Assembly (NCBI RefSeq): GCF_004798685.1
Contig: NZ_CP039291.1
Coordinates: 2,046,001 to 2,110,000 of the forward strand
Source of the DNA: Cellulomonas shaoxiangyii
Lineage (GTDB): Bacteria; Actinomycetota; Actinomycetes; Actinomycetales; Cellulomonadaceae
Direction: 5' to 3'
DNA length: 64,000 nucleotides
Shown one piece after another: positions 8,457 through 17,014 of the stretch; within the stretch, counting starts at the first letter, position 1, and each line of letters opens with the position of its first letter. A program made the position numbers and the translations under genes. The notes under the pieces are model-generated. The model was given only the letters and a program-made list of their open reading frames with translations. It ran no database searches and was not told the DNA's origin.

Positions 8457-11400
8457 TCAGTACACGTCGCGCGCGTACCGGCGCTGCTCCGACAGCCGCT
8501 TGACGTACGCGGCCGCGTCCCGCTCCGCCAGGCCGCCGTGCCGCGCGACGACGTCCCGCAGCGCCCGGTCGACGTCCGCCGCCATGCGCGACGCGTCCCC
8601 GCAGACGTAGACGTGCGCGCCGCGCTCGAGCCACGCCCACAGCTGCGCCCCCTGGTCGCGCATGCGGTCCTGCACGTACACCTTGGTGCGCTGGTCCCGC
8701 GAGAACGCCGTGTCGAGGCGCGTCAGGACGCCCTCGGTGCGCAGCGCGTCGAGTTCCTCGCGGTACCAGAAGTCCGTCGCGGCGTGCTGCTCGCCGAAGA
8801 ACAGCCAGCTCTCGCCGCGGTCACCCCGCGCCCGCCGGTCGGCGAGGAACCCGACGAACGGCGCGACGCCGGTGCCGGGCCCGACCATGACGACCGGCAC
8901 GTCGCCGTCGTCGGGCAGGTGGAAGTGCGTCGTCGGCTGCACGTGCACCGTGACCTCGGCGCCGTGGGCGGCGTCGGCGAGGAAGGCGGAGCACACCCCG
9001 GTCCGGGCGGCGCCGCCCGGGCCGGCGTACCGGACCACGGACACGGTCAGCCGTACCCGGTGCGGGTCGACGCGCGGGCTGGACGAGATCGAGTACTGCC
9101 GCGGCTGCAGCCGGCGCAGCACGCCCACCCACTCCTGCGCGTCCGCGCGGACACCGAGCTCCGCCACCACGTCGACCGCCTGACGACCCCAGAGCCACTT
9201 CGCGAGGTCGTTGCGGTTGTCCGGGCGCAAGCGCCGCCGCAGCTCCGCGCTGCCTGCCCGCTCGGCGAGGAACCGCAGCAGGGCCGTCGACGGGCGCGTC
9301 ACGTCGAGCTCGGTGCGCAGCGCGTCGACGAGCGGCAGCGCGCCGACGCCGTCGACGGTCACGGGTGCGTCGGCGTCGAGGCCCGTGACGTCGAGCCACT
9401 CGGCCACGAGCCCGGCCGCGTTGACGGGGCGCACGGCCAGCGCGTCACCCGCGCGGTACGGGACGGGCAGCGGGCTGTCGCTCGTGTCGAGCACGAGCTC
9501 ACGCACCTCCTTGCCGGACCCCGGCGCACCGAGGCGCCGGTTGACGACGAGACGGGCACGGCCGGGGTGCGTGCGCGTCGCCGTCACCGGCGCCGGGGGC
9601 GCGACCGGAGCCGCGACGGATGCGGTCCGGCCCGCGGCCGGCGCCGGACCCGCCGTCGTGGGCCCCGGGCCCGCCGTGGCACCCCCCTCCGCGAGAGCGG
9701 TGACGAGCGCGTCGAGCCACGGGTGCACCGCGTCGTCGTCGCCGGGTTCGCGGTCCAGGCGCGGCACGAGGCGCTGCGCGCCCAGCTCTGCGAGCCGCCG
9801 GTCGAGGCGGCGGCCGTGCCCGCAGAACTGGTCGTACGCGGGGTCGCCGAGTGCGAGCACGGCGTACCGGGCGCCGTCGAAGGTGGGTGCGGCGGGGTCG
9901 GCGAGCACCTCCCACAGGGCCGCGCCGTTGTCCGGGGCGTCGCCGTCGCCGGTGGTGCTGGTCACGAGGACGACGTCGGCGCGGCGGGGCAGCCGGTCGA
10001 GGGCGTCGTCCATGCCGGCGACGCGGGGCGTGCGCCCGGTCGCGGCCGCCAGCCGGGCGGCGACGTGCGCCGCGAGCTCCTCGGCCGTGCCGGTCTGGGA
10101 GGCCCACAGGACGACGAGCTCGCGTGCGGGTGCGGCGGCGGGTGCGGCGGCCCGACCCGGGCCGCCGGGCGCCCGCGAGAACATGCCCGCGAGCACGCCG
10201 TCGACCCACAGGGCGGCGGCACCGTCGAGCGGGGCCGTCGGGGGCAGGACGGGTGTGCCCGGCGCGCCGCGCCCGAGGCCCGCGAGGAAGCCGGCGAGGT
10301 AGCGCTGCTCGGCCGGGCCGAGGGCGGGTGGGCCGACGTCCTCCAGCCCGAGGGCGGCCGCGAGCGCCTGCATGGTCGCGGGACCGTCGAGCACCGGCGA
10401 CCGCGCGGCCTCGGGTGCGACGGCCGGGACGGGCGCGGAGGAGCCCGCGTCGCCCGCCAGGTCCCCCGCCGCGACCCGTTCGTCGCCCTCCGGCGCCGCC
10501 ACGGGCGTGAGCGTGACGGCGCAGGCCTTGAGCTCGGGCTGGAACGACAGGGGGTCGACCGCGTCGTTGGTGACGGCGTTGACGGACAGGTACTCGCCGA
10601 ACAGGTCGTTCCAGTGGAACGGCGCGAACAACGTCCCGGGCCGCATGCGGTCGGTGACGACCACGGGCAGCACGGCGCGCCCGCGGCGGGACGCGACCTC
10701 GACCGGCGCGCCCGCGACGAGGCCGAGGCGGTCCGCGTCGTCGGGGTGGACCTCGACGAACGGTCCCGGGTTCAGCCGGTTGAGCGCGGGCACCTTGGCG
10801 GTCTTGGTGAGGGTGTGCCACTGGTGCTGCACGCGGCCCGTGGTGAGCACGAACGGGAAGTCGTCGTCCGGCATCTCGGCGGGGTCGAGGTGCGGGCGGG
10901 CGTGGAACACGGCACGCCCGCTCGGCGTGGGGAACACGAGCCGCGGGCGGGTGCCGTCGGGGCGCACGTGCAGCGGCTGGTGCACGCCGTCGTTGCGGTA
11001 CCGGACCGGGTTGCGCGCGGGGCCGTCGGGCGCGGCGGGCCACTGGACGGGGCCCTGCCGGAGGCGCTCGTAGCTAACGCCGCGCAGGTCGTAGCCGGTG
11101 CGGGGGTTGGTGCTGCGGCGGATCTCGGCGAACACCTCGTCCGACGACGCGTACGCGAACCCGTCGAACCCCATGGCGGTCGCCACGCGCGCGATGAGCT
11201 GCCAGTCGGGCAGCGCGTCGCCGGGCGGGTCGAGGGCGCGGCGGGCGAGCGTCATCGTGCGCTCGCTGTTGACCATGACGCCGTCCGACTCCGACCACAG
11301 CGCGGCGGGCAGGACCACGTCGGCGTAGGCGTTGGTCTCGGTGTCGGCGAACACGTCCTGCGTGACGACGAGCTCGGCGCGCTCGAGGCCCTCGATGACG

Positions 11401-12692
11401 GTCCGCCGGTTGGCGACCGACGCGACCGGGTTGGTGCAGACCACCCAGCAGGCCCTGATCTCGCCGTCGGCCATGCGCCGGAACATGTCGATCGTGCCCG
11501 TGCCCACGCCGTCGGGTCGCAGCGTGCCGGCGGGCAGGTCCCACAGGTCCTCGACGAACGCCCGGTCCCCCGGGTCGAGCACGGACCGCTGGCCGGGCAG
11601 CCCGGGGCCCATGTAGCCCATCTCGCGCCCGCCCATCGCGTTGGGCTGACCGGTCAGGGAGAACGGGCCGCTCCCCCGCCGGCAGATCGCCCCGGTGGCG
11701 AGGTGCAGGTTGACCAGCGCGTTCGTGCTCCAGGTGCCGTGCGTCGACTGGTTCAGGCCCATGGTCCAGCAGGACACCCACTCGCCGGCGCCGGCGATGA
11801 GCGCGGCGGCGGCCCGCAGGTCGTCGGCGGGCACGCCCGTGAGGTCCTCGACCACGTCCGGCGGGTAGTCGGCGAGGAGCGCCGGCATCTGCTCCCAGCC
11901 CTCGGTGTGCTCGGCGACGAACTCCTCGTCCACCGCGCCCGCCTCGACCAGCAGGTGCAGCAGGCCGTTGAGCAGCGCGAGGTCGGACCCGGGACGCACC
12001 TGCAGGAACAGGTCGGCCTTGTCGGCGGTGGCGGTGCGCCGCGGGTCGACGACGATGAGCTTCGCGCCCGCCTTGACCCGGTCGAGCAGGCGCAGGAAGA
12101 GGATCGGGTGGCAGTCGGCCATGTTGGCGCCGATGACGAGGAAGACGTCGGCGTGGTCGAGGTCCTCGTACGACCCCGGCGGGCCGTCCGCGCCGAGCGA
12201 GAGCTTGTAGCCGGTGCCCGCGCTGGCCATGCACAGGCGTGAGTTCGACTCGATCTGGTTGGTGCGCAGGTAGCCCTTGGCGAGCTTGTTCGCGAGGTAC
12301 TGCGCCTCGATGCTCATCTGCCCCGACACGTACAGCGCGACCGCGTCGGGCCCGTGCGCGTCGAGGACCTCACGCAGCCGCCGCGCGACCGTGGCGATCG
12401 CGTCGTCGAGCAGCACGGGCACGGGCTCGGCCGTCCGCTCGGTGCGGACGAGCGCGCTCGACAGGCGCCCGCCCGCCGCGAGCATGTCGGCGCTCGTGGC
12501 GCCCTTGGTGCACAGCCGCCCGCCGTTGGCCGGGTGGCTGCGGTCGCCGGAGGCCTTGCGGACGCGCCGGCCGCCCGCGTCGTCCTCGACCACGTCGAGG
12601 ACGATGCCGCAGCCCACGCCGCAGTACGAGCACACGGTCGCGACCTGCGTCGTGGCCGTGTGCTCGTGCTGCGCCGTCGTGGTCGCGGTCAC
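8457..12692 (-). CDS. Bifunctional assimilatory nitrate reductase / CysJ-like flavoprotein fusion
   Basis: 1411 residues in one uninterrupted frame. N-terminus: [4Fe-4S] ligands C21, C24, C28 and C61 (CSYCGVGC ... LCTKG), then a molybdopterin-guanine-dinucleotide oxidoreductase domain (SNSRLCMASAGTGYKLSLG, WTMGLNQSTHGT, and a C-terminal molydopterin-dinucleotide domain ending near residue 740). A Pro/Ala linker follows, then a flavodoxin (LVVLWASQTGTAEELAAHV at about 858), FAD-binding RQYSISSS at about 1197, NADPH-binding VGPGTGVAPF at about 1272, and the terminal RRYARDVY. It can thus carry electrons from NADPH through FMN/FAD to the Mo centre that reduces nitrate. GTG 12692 has GGAGG eight bases ahead. 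It lies 38 bp behind narK on the same strand. Confidence 0.93.
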   Translation of the reverse strand: MTATTTAQHEHTATTQVATVCSYCGVGCGIVLDVVEDDAGGRRVRKASGDRSHPANGGRLCTKGATSADMLAAGGRLSSALVRTERTAEPVPVLLDDAIATVARRLREVLDAHGPDAVALYVSGQMSIEAQYLANKLAKGYLRTNQIESNSRLCMASAGTGYKLSLGADGPPGSYEDLDHADVFLVIGANMADCHPILFLRLLDRVKAGAKLIVVDPRRTATADKADLFLQVRPGSDLALLNGLLHLLVEAGAVDEEFVAEHTEGWEQMPALLADYPPDVVEDLTGVPADDLRAAAALIAGAGEWVSCWTMGLNQSTHGTWSTNALVNLHLATGAICRRGSGPFSLTGQPNAMGGREMGYMGPGLPGQRSVLDPGDRAFVEDLWDLPAGTLRPDGVGTGTIDMFRRMADGEIRACWVVCTNPVASVANRRTVIEGLERAELVVTQDVFADTETNAYADVVLPAALWSESDGVMVNSERTMTLARRALDPPGDALPDWQLIARVATAMGFDGFAYASSDEVFAEIRRSTNPRTGYDLRGVSYERLRQGPVQWPAAPDGPARNPVRYRNDGVHQPLHVRPDGTRPRLVFPTPSGRAVFHARPHLDPAEMPDDDFPFVLTTGRVQHQWHTLTKTAKVPALNRLNPGPFVEVHPDDADRLGLVAGAPVEVASRRGRAVLPVVVTDRMRPGTLFAPFHWNDLFGEYLSVNAVTNDAVDPLSFQPELKACAVTLTPVAAPEGDERVAAGDLAGDAGSSAPVPAVAPEAARSPVLDGPATMQALAAALGLEDVGPPALGPAEQRYLAGFLAGLGRGAPGTPVLPPTAPLDGAAALWVDGVLAGMFSRAPGGPGRAAAPAAAPARELVVLWASQTGTAEELAAHVAARLAAATGRTPRVAGMDDALDRLPRRADVVLVTSTTGDGDAPDNGAALWEVLADPAAPTFDGARYAVLALGDPAYDQFCGHGRRLDRRLAELGAQRLVPRLDREPGDDDAVHPWLDALVTALAEGGATAGPGPTTAGPAPAAGRTASVAAPVAPPAPVTATRTHPGRARLVVNRRLGAPGSGKEVRELVLDTSDSPLPVPYRAGDALAVRPVNAAGLVAEWLDVTGLDADAPVTVDGVGALPLVDALRTELDVTRPSTALLRFLAERAGSAELRRRLRPDNRNDLAKWLWGRQAVDVVAELGVRADAQEWVGVLRRLQPRQYSISSSPRVDPHRVRLTVSVVRYAGPGGAARTGVCSAFLADAAHGAEVTVHVQPTTHFHLPDDGDVPVVMVGPGTGVAPFVGFLADRRARGDRGESWLFFGEQHAATDFWYREELDALRTEGVLTRLDTAFSRDQRTKVYVQDRMRDQGAQLWAWLERGAHVYVCGDASRMAADVDRALRDVVARHGGLAERDAAAYVKRLSEQRRYARDVY

Positions 12693-12730
12693 GCGGGTGC
12701 CCTCCGGGGTGTCGTGCGTCGGGTGCCCGG

Positions 12731-14104
12731 TCAGATGACCGTCGTGCCGAACCGGGACCCGCGGCGCTGGTACACGACCCACGTGGTGGTGGCCATGACC
12801 GCGTACAGCCCGACGATCACCCACAGCGCCGCCTGGATGGAGCCGGTCATCGACGTCGAGATCGCGAAGCCGCGCGGGATCAGGAACCCGCCCACCGCAC
12901 CGACGGCGCCCGCGATGCCGATGCACCCGGCGGCGGCCTTGGCGCGGCGCGCACGGTCGGCGTCGTCCCCGGCGCCGAACCGGAAGACGGCGGGGATCAT
13001 CCGGTACACCGAGCCGTTGCCGGCGCCCGTGGCGAGGAACAGCAGCAGGAACGAGGCGAAGAACAGCGCGAACGCCTGCGCCCGCAGGGCGAGGATCGCC
13101 CCGACGGTGCCGATCGCCATCACCGCGAACGCCAGGACGGTGACGCGTGCGCCGCCGAACCGGTCGGCGAGCGCACCGCCCGCCGGTCGCGCCACGGAGC
13201 CGACGAGGGCACCGAGGAACGCGATGGAGAGCGTGACCTCCGGGAACTGGTTGCTCAGCAGGGTCGGGAACGCGCCCGAGAACCCGATGAACGAGCCGAA
13301 GGTGCCGATGTAGATGAACGAGATGATCCAGGTGTGCCGGGCGCGGGCCGCGACCCCGTAGGCGCGCGGGTCCGACTTCGCGTTCGACAGGTTGTCCATG
13401 TACCGCCACGCGAGGACCGCCGCGACGAGCACCAGGGGGATGAACATGTAGCCCGCGCGCTCGAGCGAGATCACGGCACCGAGGGTCACGACGGTGGGGA
13501 CCGCGAGCTGGACGGCCGCGGTGCCGATGTTGCCGCCCGCCGCGTTGAGACCGAGGGCCTTGCCCTTCTCCCGCTCGGGGTAGAAGAACGAGATGTTGGC
13601 CATCGAGGACGCGAAGTTGCCCCCGCCGATGCCGGCGAGCGCGGCGACCGCCAGCATCACGCCGAACGAGGTGTCGGGGTCCTGCACGACGACGGCGAGG
13701 GCGATCGTCGGGATCAGCAGGAGCAGGGCCGAGACGATGGTCCAGTTGCGCCCCCCGAACAGCGGCACCGCGAAGGTGTACGGGATGCGCAGCGTCGCGC
13801 CGACCAGGCTGGGGATCGCGATGAGCCAGAACATCTGGTCGACGGTGAGCGTGAAGCCGGCCAGCGGCAGCCGCGGCACGACGATGCTCCACAGCGCCCA
13901 CACGGCGAACCCGAGGAACTCGGCGAACACGGACAGGCCGAGGTTGCGGCGCGCGATCGCCCGCCCGACGGTGCGCCACTGCTCGCCGTCCTCCGGGTCC
14001 CAGCCGTCGATCCAGCGGCCGCGGCGGAACGTCAGGGCACCGGCGCTCGGGGGTGCGAGCGCCGGGTCGGCGGGTGCCGCCTGGGGGGTGGTGGTCTGGG
14101 TCAC
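12731..14104 (-). CDS. narK: Nitrate/nitrite transporter, NarK/NasA-type MFS protein
   Basis: 457 residues with about 12 membrane helices. Nitrate-porter signatures are GGGNFASSMANISFFYPEREKGKALGLNAAGGNIG (residues ~150-185) and a matching second-half motif ATGAGNGSVYRMIP. GTG 14104 is preceded by GGAGG. The gene is first in a two-gene unit with the nitrate reductase fusion, so nitrate import for assimilation is the likely role; nitrite export cannot be excluded. The predicted transcription start lies near 14261, giving an unusually long leader of about 155 nt that contains a triple 14-bp repeat. Confidence 0.93.
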   Translation of the reverse strand: MTQTTTPQAAPADPALAPPSAGALTFRRGRWIDGWDPEDGEQWRTVGRAIARRNLGLSVFAEFLGFAVWALWSIVVPRLPLAGFTLTVDQMFWLIAIPSLVGATLRIPYTFAVPLFGGRNWTIVSALLLLIPTIALAVVVQDPDTSFGVMLAVAALAGIGGGNFASSMANISFFYPEREKGKALGLNAAGGNIGTAAVQLAVPTVVTLGAVISLERAGYMFIPLVLVAAVLAWRYMDNLSNAKSDPRAYGVAARARHTWIISFIYIGTFGSFIGFSGAFPTLLSNQFPEVTLSIAFLGALVGSVARPAGGALADRFGGARVTVLAFAVMAIGTVGAILALRAQAFALFFASFLLLFLATGAGNGSVYRMIPAVFRFGAGDDADRARRAKAAAGCIGIAGAVGAVGGFLIPRGFAISTSMTGSIQAALWVIVGLYAVMATTTWVVYQRRGSRFGTTVI

Positions 14105-14193
14105 GGGGGCCTCCGGGCGTCGGGGTGCGCGACGGGCGCGGCACGGGTGGGGCGTCCGGGCCGCAGGCGGGGCCTGGGCCGTGTGCGTGGTGC

Positions 14194-14235
14194 GGGGCTG
14201 CAGTGCAGGGGCTGCGGTGCGGGGGCTGCGGTGCG
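14194..14235. repeat. Three tandem 14-bp repeats in the narK leader
   Basis: GGGGCTGCAGTGCA at 14194-14207, then GGGGCTGCGGTGCG at 14208-14221 and again at 14222-14235. The second and third copies are identical; the first differs at two places. The array lies between the predicted narK transcription start and its GTG codon, so it would be transcribed (as CGCACCGCAGCCCC units) in the 5' untranslated region. Confidence 0.85.
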
Positions 14236-14267
14236 CGGGCGACGGTCCGGTGCGGTCCGTGTACCGA

Positions 14268-14316
14268 CGACGCTAGGGATGTCGTGTTTCGCCCGACCAC
14301 GACCTGGCGTAACCCG
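14268..14316 (-). promoter_or_regulatory. narK promoter module shared with nirB
   Basis: Minus strand CGGGTTACGC-N16-GAAACACG-N7-TAGCGTCG. Every fixed element and every spacer length matches the nirB module at 6617-6665; only the two bases after CGGG and the spacers differ. The wider 14105-14419 gap (315 bp, between narK and the divergent cupin gene) contains this module and the 14-bp repeats; I see no open reading frame or RNA structure in the rest. Confidence 0.6.
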
Positions 14317-14419
14317 CTGCGAACGTCTTCCGCACACGGCCCCCGGCCGGGGTGTGAGAAGTGCCGCCGACGGGTGCACCCCGACGGGCAGGTGCGGCAG
14401 CGGCTGCCAGGATGGGCAC

Positions 14420-14761
14420 ATGCCCGACCTGGACGCCCTCGTGACCACCCACCTCGACCTGGCGCGCGCCGACGCGCACGGGCGCAGCGCTGAGCTCGTC
14501 GTGCACGACGGCGAGCTGCGGCAGACCGTCATCGCGCTGACCGCCGGCTCCGAGCTCGGCGAGCACGCGTCGCCGCCCGCGGCGAGCCTGCAGACCCTGC
14601 GCGGGCGCGTGCGGGTGCACGTCGGCGACGAGGTGCAGCAGGAGGTCGGCGCCGGCGAGCTGTGGGCGCTCACGCACGAGCGGCACTCCGTCCTCGCCCT
14701 CGAGGACTCCGTCGTGCTGCTGACGACCGTGACCAGCGTCGCGCGCCACCCCCACGGATGA
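14420..14761 (+). CDS. Small single-domain cupin protein
   Basis: 113 residues. The pattern LIALTAGSELGEHASPPAASLQTLRGRVRVHVGDEVQQEVGAGELWALTHERHSVLALEDSVVLLTTV follows the cupin fold (motif 1 G-x5-H..., motif 2 near the second His), though the metal-ligand set of motif 1 is reduced to one His. Function is unknown; such proteins often act as small sensors. Its stop overlaps the ATG of the moeZ-like gene (ATGA), so it is translationally coupled to molybdopterin/sulfur-carrier activation. No convincing ribosome binding site precedes ATG 14420; CAGGAT six bases before it could be a weak leaderless -10. Confidence 0.75.
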   Translation: MPDLDALVTTHLDLARADAHGRSAELVVHDGELRQTVIALTAGSELGEHASPPAASLQTLRGRVRVHVGDEVQQEVGAGELWALTHERHSVLALEDSVVLLTTVTSVARHPHG

Positions 14762-15972
14762 CGTCGCCCCTCGCGCCGCTCGTCGCGCCCGGCCCGCCCC
14801 TCACGCCCGGGCAGGTCGACCGGTACGCGCGGCACCTCGCCCTCGCGCAGGTCGGCGAGGTCGGGCAGCGGCGCCTGCTGGCCGCACGGGTCCTCGTGCT
14901 GGGTGCGGGCGGCCTCGGCTCCCCCGCGCTGCTGTACCTGGCGGCCGCGGGCGTCGGGACGATCGGCGTCGTGGACGACGACGTCGTCGAGGCCTCGAAC
15001 CTGCAGCGGCAGGTGGTGCACGACCTGGCCGCCGTCGGCCGGCCGAAGGTGGTGTCGGCGGCCGAGCGCCTGCGCGGGCTGAACCCCGACGTCGAGGTCC
15101 GGACGCACGCGCTGCGCCTCACCGCGCACAACGCCGACGAGCTGCTGCGCGGCTACGACCTGGTGGTGGACGGCACCGACAACTTCGCCACCCGGTACCT
15201 GGTCAACGACACGTGCGCCCGCCTCGGGCTGCCGTGGGTGTGGGGGTCCGTCCTGCGCGGCCACGCACAGGTCAGCGTGTTCTGGGCCGCCGCGCCCGGC
15301 GGCGGTGTCGACCTGCGCGACGTGTTCGGGGAGCCGCCCGCGCCGGGCACCGTGCCGTCGTGCGCCGAGGACGGCGTGCTGGGCGCGGTGTGCGCGGCCG
15401 CGGGCGCCGCGATGGCGGTCGAGGCGGTCAAGCTCGTGTGCGGGACGGGGCGCACCCTGCTCGGGCGGGTCGCGGTGCTCGACGCGTTCGACGCCACGTG
15501 GCGCGAGGTCCCGGTGCGGCCACAGCCCGCCCGCCGCACGCCGCCGCCGCCGGAGGGTAGCGTCGACGTGGTGACCGATCCCCGCCCCGACAGCGCCCGC
15601 ACCGACAGCGCCCGCACCGACACCCCCGGCACCCCGGCCGGCGAGCTCACGCCCGCCGGCCTGCGCGACCTGCTCGCGGCTCGCGACGCCGGGGCCGCCG
15701 ACGTGGACGTCGTGGACGTCCGCGAGCCGGGCGAGACCGCTGCCGGCACGCTGCCCGGCGCCCGCCTCGTGCCGCTCGGCGCCTGGGCGGACGGCTCCGC
15801 GCTGACCGGCCTCGACCCCGACCGCACGCTCGTGCTGGTGTGCCGGTCCGGGATGCGCTCGGGGCGGGCGGCGGCCTACGCGCGCGCGGCGGGCGTGCGG
15901 GACGTGCGCAACCTCGACGGCGGCCTCGTCGCGTGGGCGCGCGAGGTGGACCCCGGGCTCGTCGTCCCCTGA
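14758..15972 (+). CDS. moeZ: MoeZ/MoeB-type adenylyltransferase with C-terminal rhodanese domain
   Basis: 404 residues. The ThiF/MoeB domain shows the nucleotide-binding VLVLGAGGLGSPALLYLAAAG, VDDDVVEASNLQRQ, the catalytic Asp region VVDGTDNFATRYLVND, and PSCAEDGVLG. The zinc CxxC pair of E. coli MoeB is absent, as is usual for actinobacterial MoeZ. From about residue 300 a rhodanese domain follows with the active-site Cys in LVCRSGMRSG. The protein adenylates and then thiocarboxylates sulfur-carrier proteins such as MoaD, whose gene is at 19553. A linker with the repeated stretch DSARTDSARTD lies between the domains. Confidence 0.9.
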   Translation: MTSPLAPLVAPGPPLTPGQVDRYARHLALAQVGEVGQRRLLAARVLVLGAGGLGSPALLYLAAAGVGTIGVVDDDVVEASNLQRQVVHDLAAVGRPKVVSAAERLRGLNPDVEVRTHALRLTAHNADELLRGYDLVVDGTDNFATRYLVNDTCARLGLPWVWGSVLRGHAQVSVFWAAAPGGGVDLRDVFGEPPAPGTVPSCAEDGVLGAVCAAAGAAMAVEAVKLVCGTGRTLLGRVAVLDAFDATWREVPVRPQPARRTPPPPEGSVDVVTDPRPDSARTDSARTDTPGTPAGELTPAGLRDLLAARDAGAADVDVVDVREPGETAAGTLPGARLVPLGAWADGSALTGLDPDRTLVLVCRSGMRSGRAAAYARAAGVRDVRNLDGGLVAWAREVDPGLVVP

Positions 15973-15996
15973 CCGGGGCGCGGGCGGGCGGGCGCG

Positions 15997-16539
15997 TCAG
16001 CCGTGGTCGGCGCCGCGCAGCTGCTGCACGGCGTGCACGAGCACGGGTCCGAGCAGGTCCGCGGCGTCCCGCGCGGCGCCCGTCGACCCCGCGACGTTGA
16101 CCACGAGCGTGCGGCCGGCGACACCCGCGACGCCGCGGGACAGCATCGCCGCCGGCACGCCGCGCGCCGCCCCGTCGGCGCGCAGCGCCTCCGCGATGCC
16201 GGGCACCTCCCGGTCCAGCACGCGCCGCGTCATCTCGGGCGTGCGGTCCCGCGGCGACAGCCCCGTCCCGCCGCTCGTCAGCACGAGCGACGCCCCGGCG
16301 GCGACCGCGTCCCGCAGCGCCGCCTCCACCGGTGCCCCGTCCGGCACGACGACCGGGTCGCCCACGGCGAAGCCGAGCCGGCGCAGCGCCTCCACCAGCA
16401 CGGGCCCGGAGCGGTCCGGGTACTCCCCCGCGGCGGCGCGGTCCGACGCGGTGACGACGACGGCGCTGCTCGTCCGCGGACCGGGCGCGATGGCCGACCC
16501 ACCCGCGGCCGCGGGTCCCTCAGGCACGGTGCCAGGCAC
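15997..16539 (-). CDS. mog: Molybdenum cofactor biosynthesis protein MogA/MoaB family
   Basis: 180 residues from GTG 16539; a second GTG at 16527 is equally possible and would shorten the overlap with moaC to 8 bases. The core SSAVVVTASDRAAAGEYPDRSGPVL and the molybdopterin-binding LVLTSGGTGLSPRDRTPEMTRRVLDREVPG are the MogA/MoaB signature. The family adenylylates molybdopterin before molybdate insertion by MoeA. It is third in the moeA-moaC-mog unit, all overlapping, and is convergent with moeZ. Confidence 0.9.
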   Translation of the reverse strand: MPGTVPEGPAAAGGSAIAPGPRTSSAVVVTASDRAAAGEYPDRSGPVLVEALRRLGFAVGDPVVVPDGAPVEAALRDAVAAGASLVLTSGGTGLSPRDRTPEMTRRVLDREVPGIAEALRADGAARGVPAAMLSRGVAGVAGRTLVVNVAGSTGAARDAADLLGPVLVHAVQQLRGADHG

Positions 16540-17014
16540 CGCTGCGCCCGCCCTCCTTGGCCTCGACGCGGACGTCGGTGATCGACGCGGCGCGGTCGAC
16601 GGCCTTCACCATGTCGACGAGCGTGAGCCCCGCGACGGCGACGCACGTGAGCGCCTCCATCTCGACGCCCGTGCGGTCGGCGGTGCGCACGCGCGCGTCG
16701 ATCCGCACGCCGTCGTCCTCGACGGTCAGGTCCACCTCGACCCCGTGGATCGCGAGCGGGTGGCACAGGGGCACCAGGTCGGGCGTGCGCTTGGCCGCCT
16801 GGATGCCGGCGATCCGCGCCACCGCGAGCGCGTCGCCCTTCGGCACCCCCTCGCCGCGCAGCAGCGCCACCACCTCCGGCGTGGTCACCAACCGGCCGGA
16901 CGCGTGCGCGCTGCGCACCGTGACCGGCTTGTCCGCGACGTCCACCATGCGCGCCGCACCGCGCTCGTCCACGTGCGTCAGGCGCACGGGCGCCCCCTTC
17001 TCCGCGTCGCTCAC
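16520..17014 (-). CDS. moaC: Cyclic pyranopterin monophosphate synthase
   Basis: 164 residues, GTG start overlapping the moeA stop (GTGA). Family motifs are LTHVDERGAARMVDVADKPVTVRSA, PDLVPLCHPLAIHGVEVDL and GVEMEALTCVAVAGLTLVDMVKAVDRAASITDVRV, with the conserved Lys of MVKAVD. It converts the MoaA product (3',8-cyclo-GTP) to cyclic pyranopterin monophosphate, the first dedicated step of molybdopterin synthesis. Confidence 0.96.
   Translation of the reverse strand: MSDAEKGAPVRLTHVDERGAARMVDVADKPVTVRSAHASGRLVTTPEVVALLRGEGVPKGDALAVARIAGIQAAKRTPDLVPLCHPLAIHGVEVDLTVEDDGVRIDARVRTADRTGVEMEALTCVAVAGLTLVDMVKAVDRAASITDVRVEAKEGGRSGAWHRA

Noticed and set aside
6858..12242. 1794-codon open frame on the plus strand across the sulfite-oxidase and nitrate reductase genes
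   Set aside because: It is Arg/Gly/Ala-rich shadow coding antisense or out of frame to strongly conserved genes; no domain motif appears in it.
8457..12692. Possibility that the nitrate reductase-flavoprotein fusion is an assembly error joining two genes
   Set aside because: The frame is continuous with a Pro/Ala linker between complete domains, and this architecture is known as a named bifunctional family.
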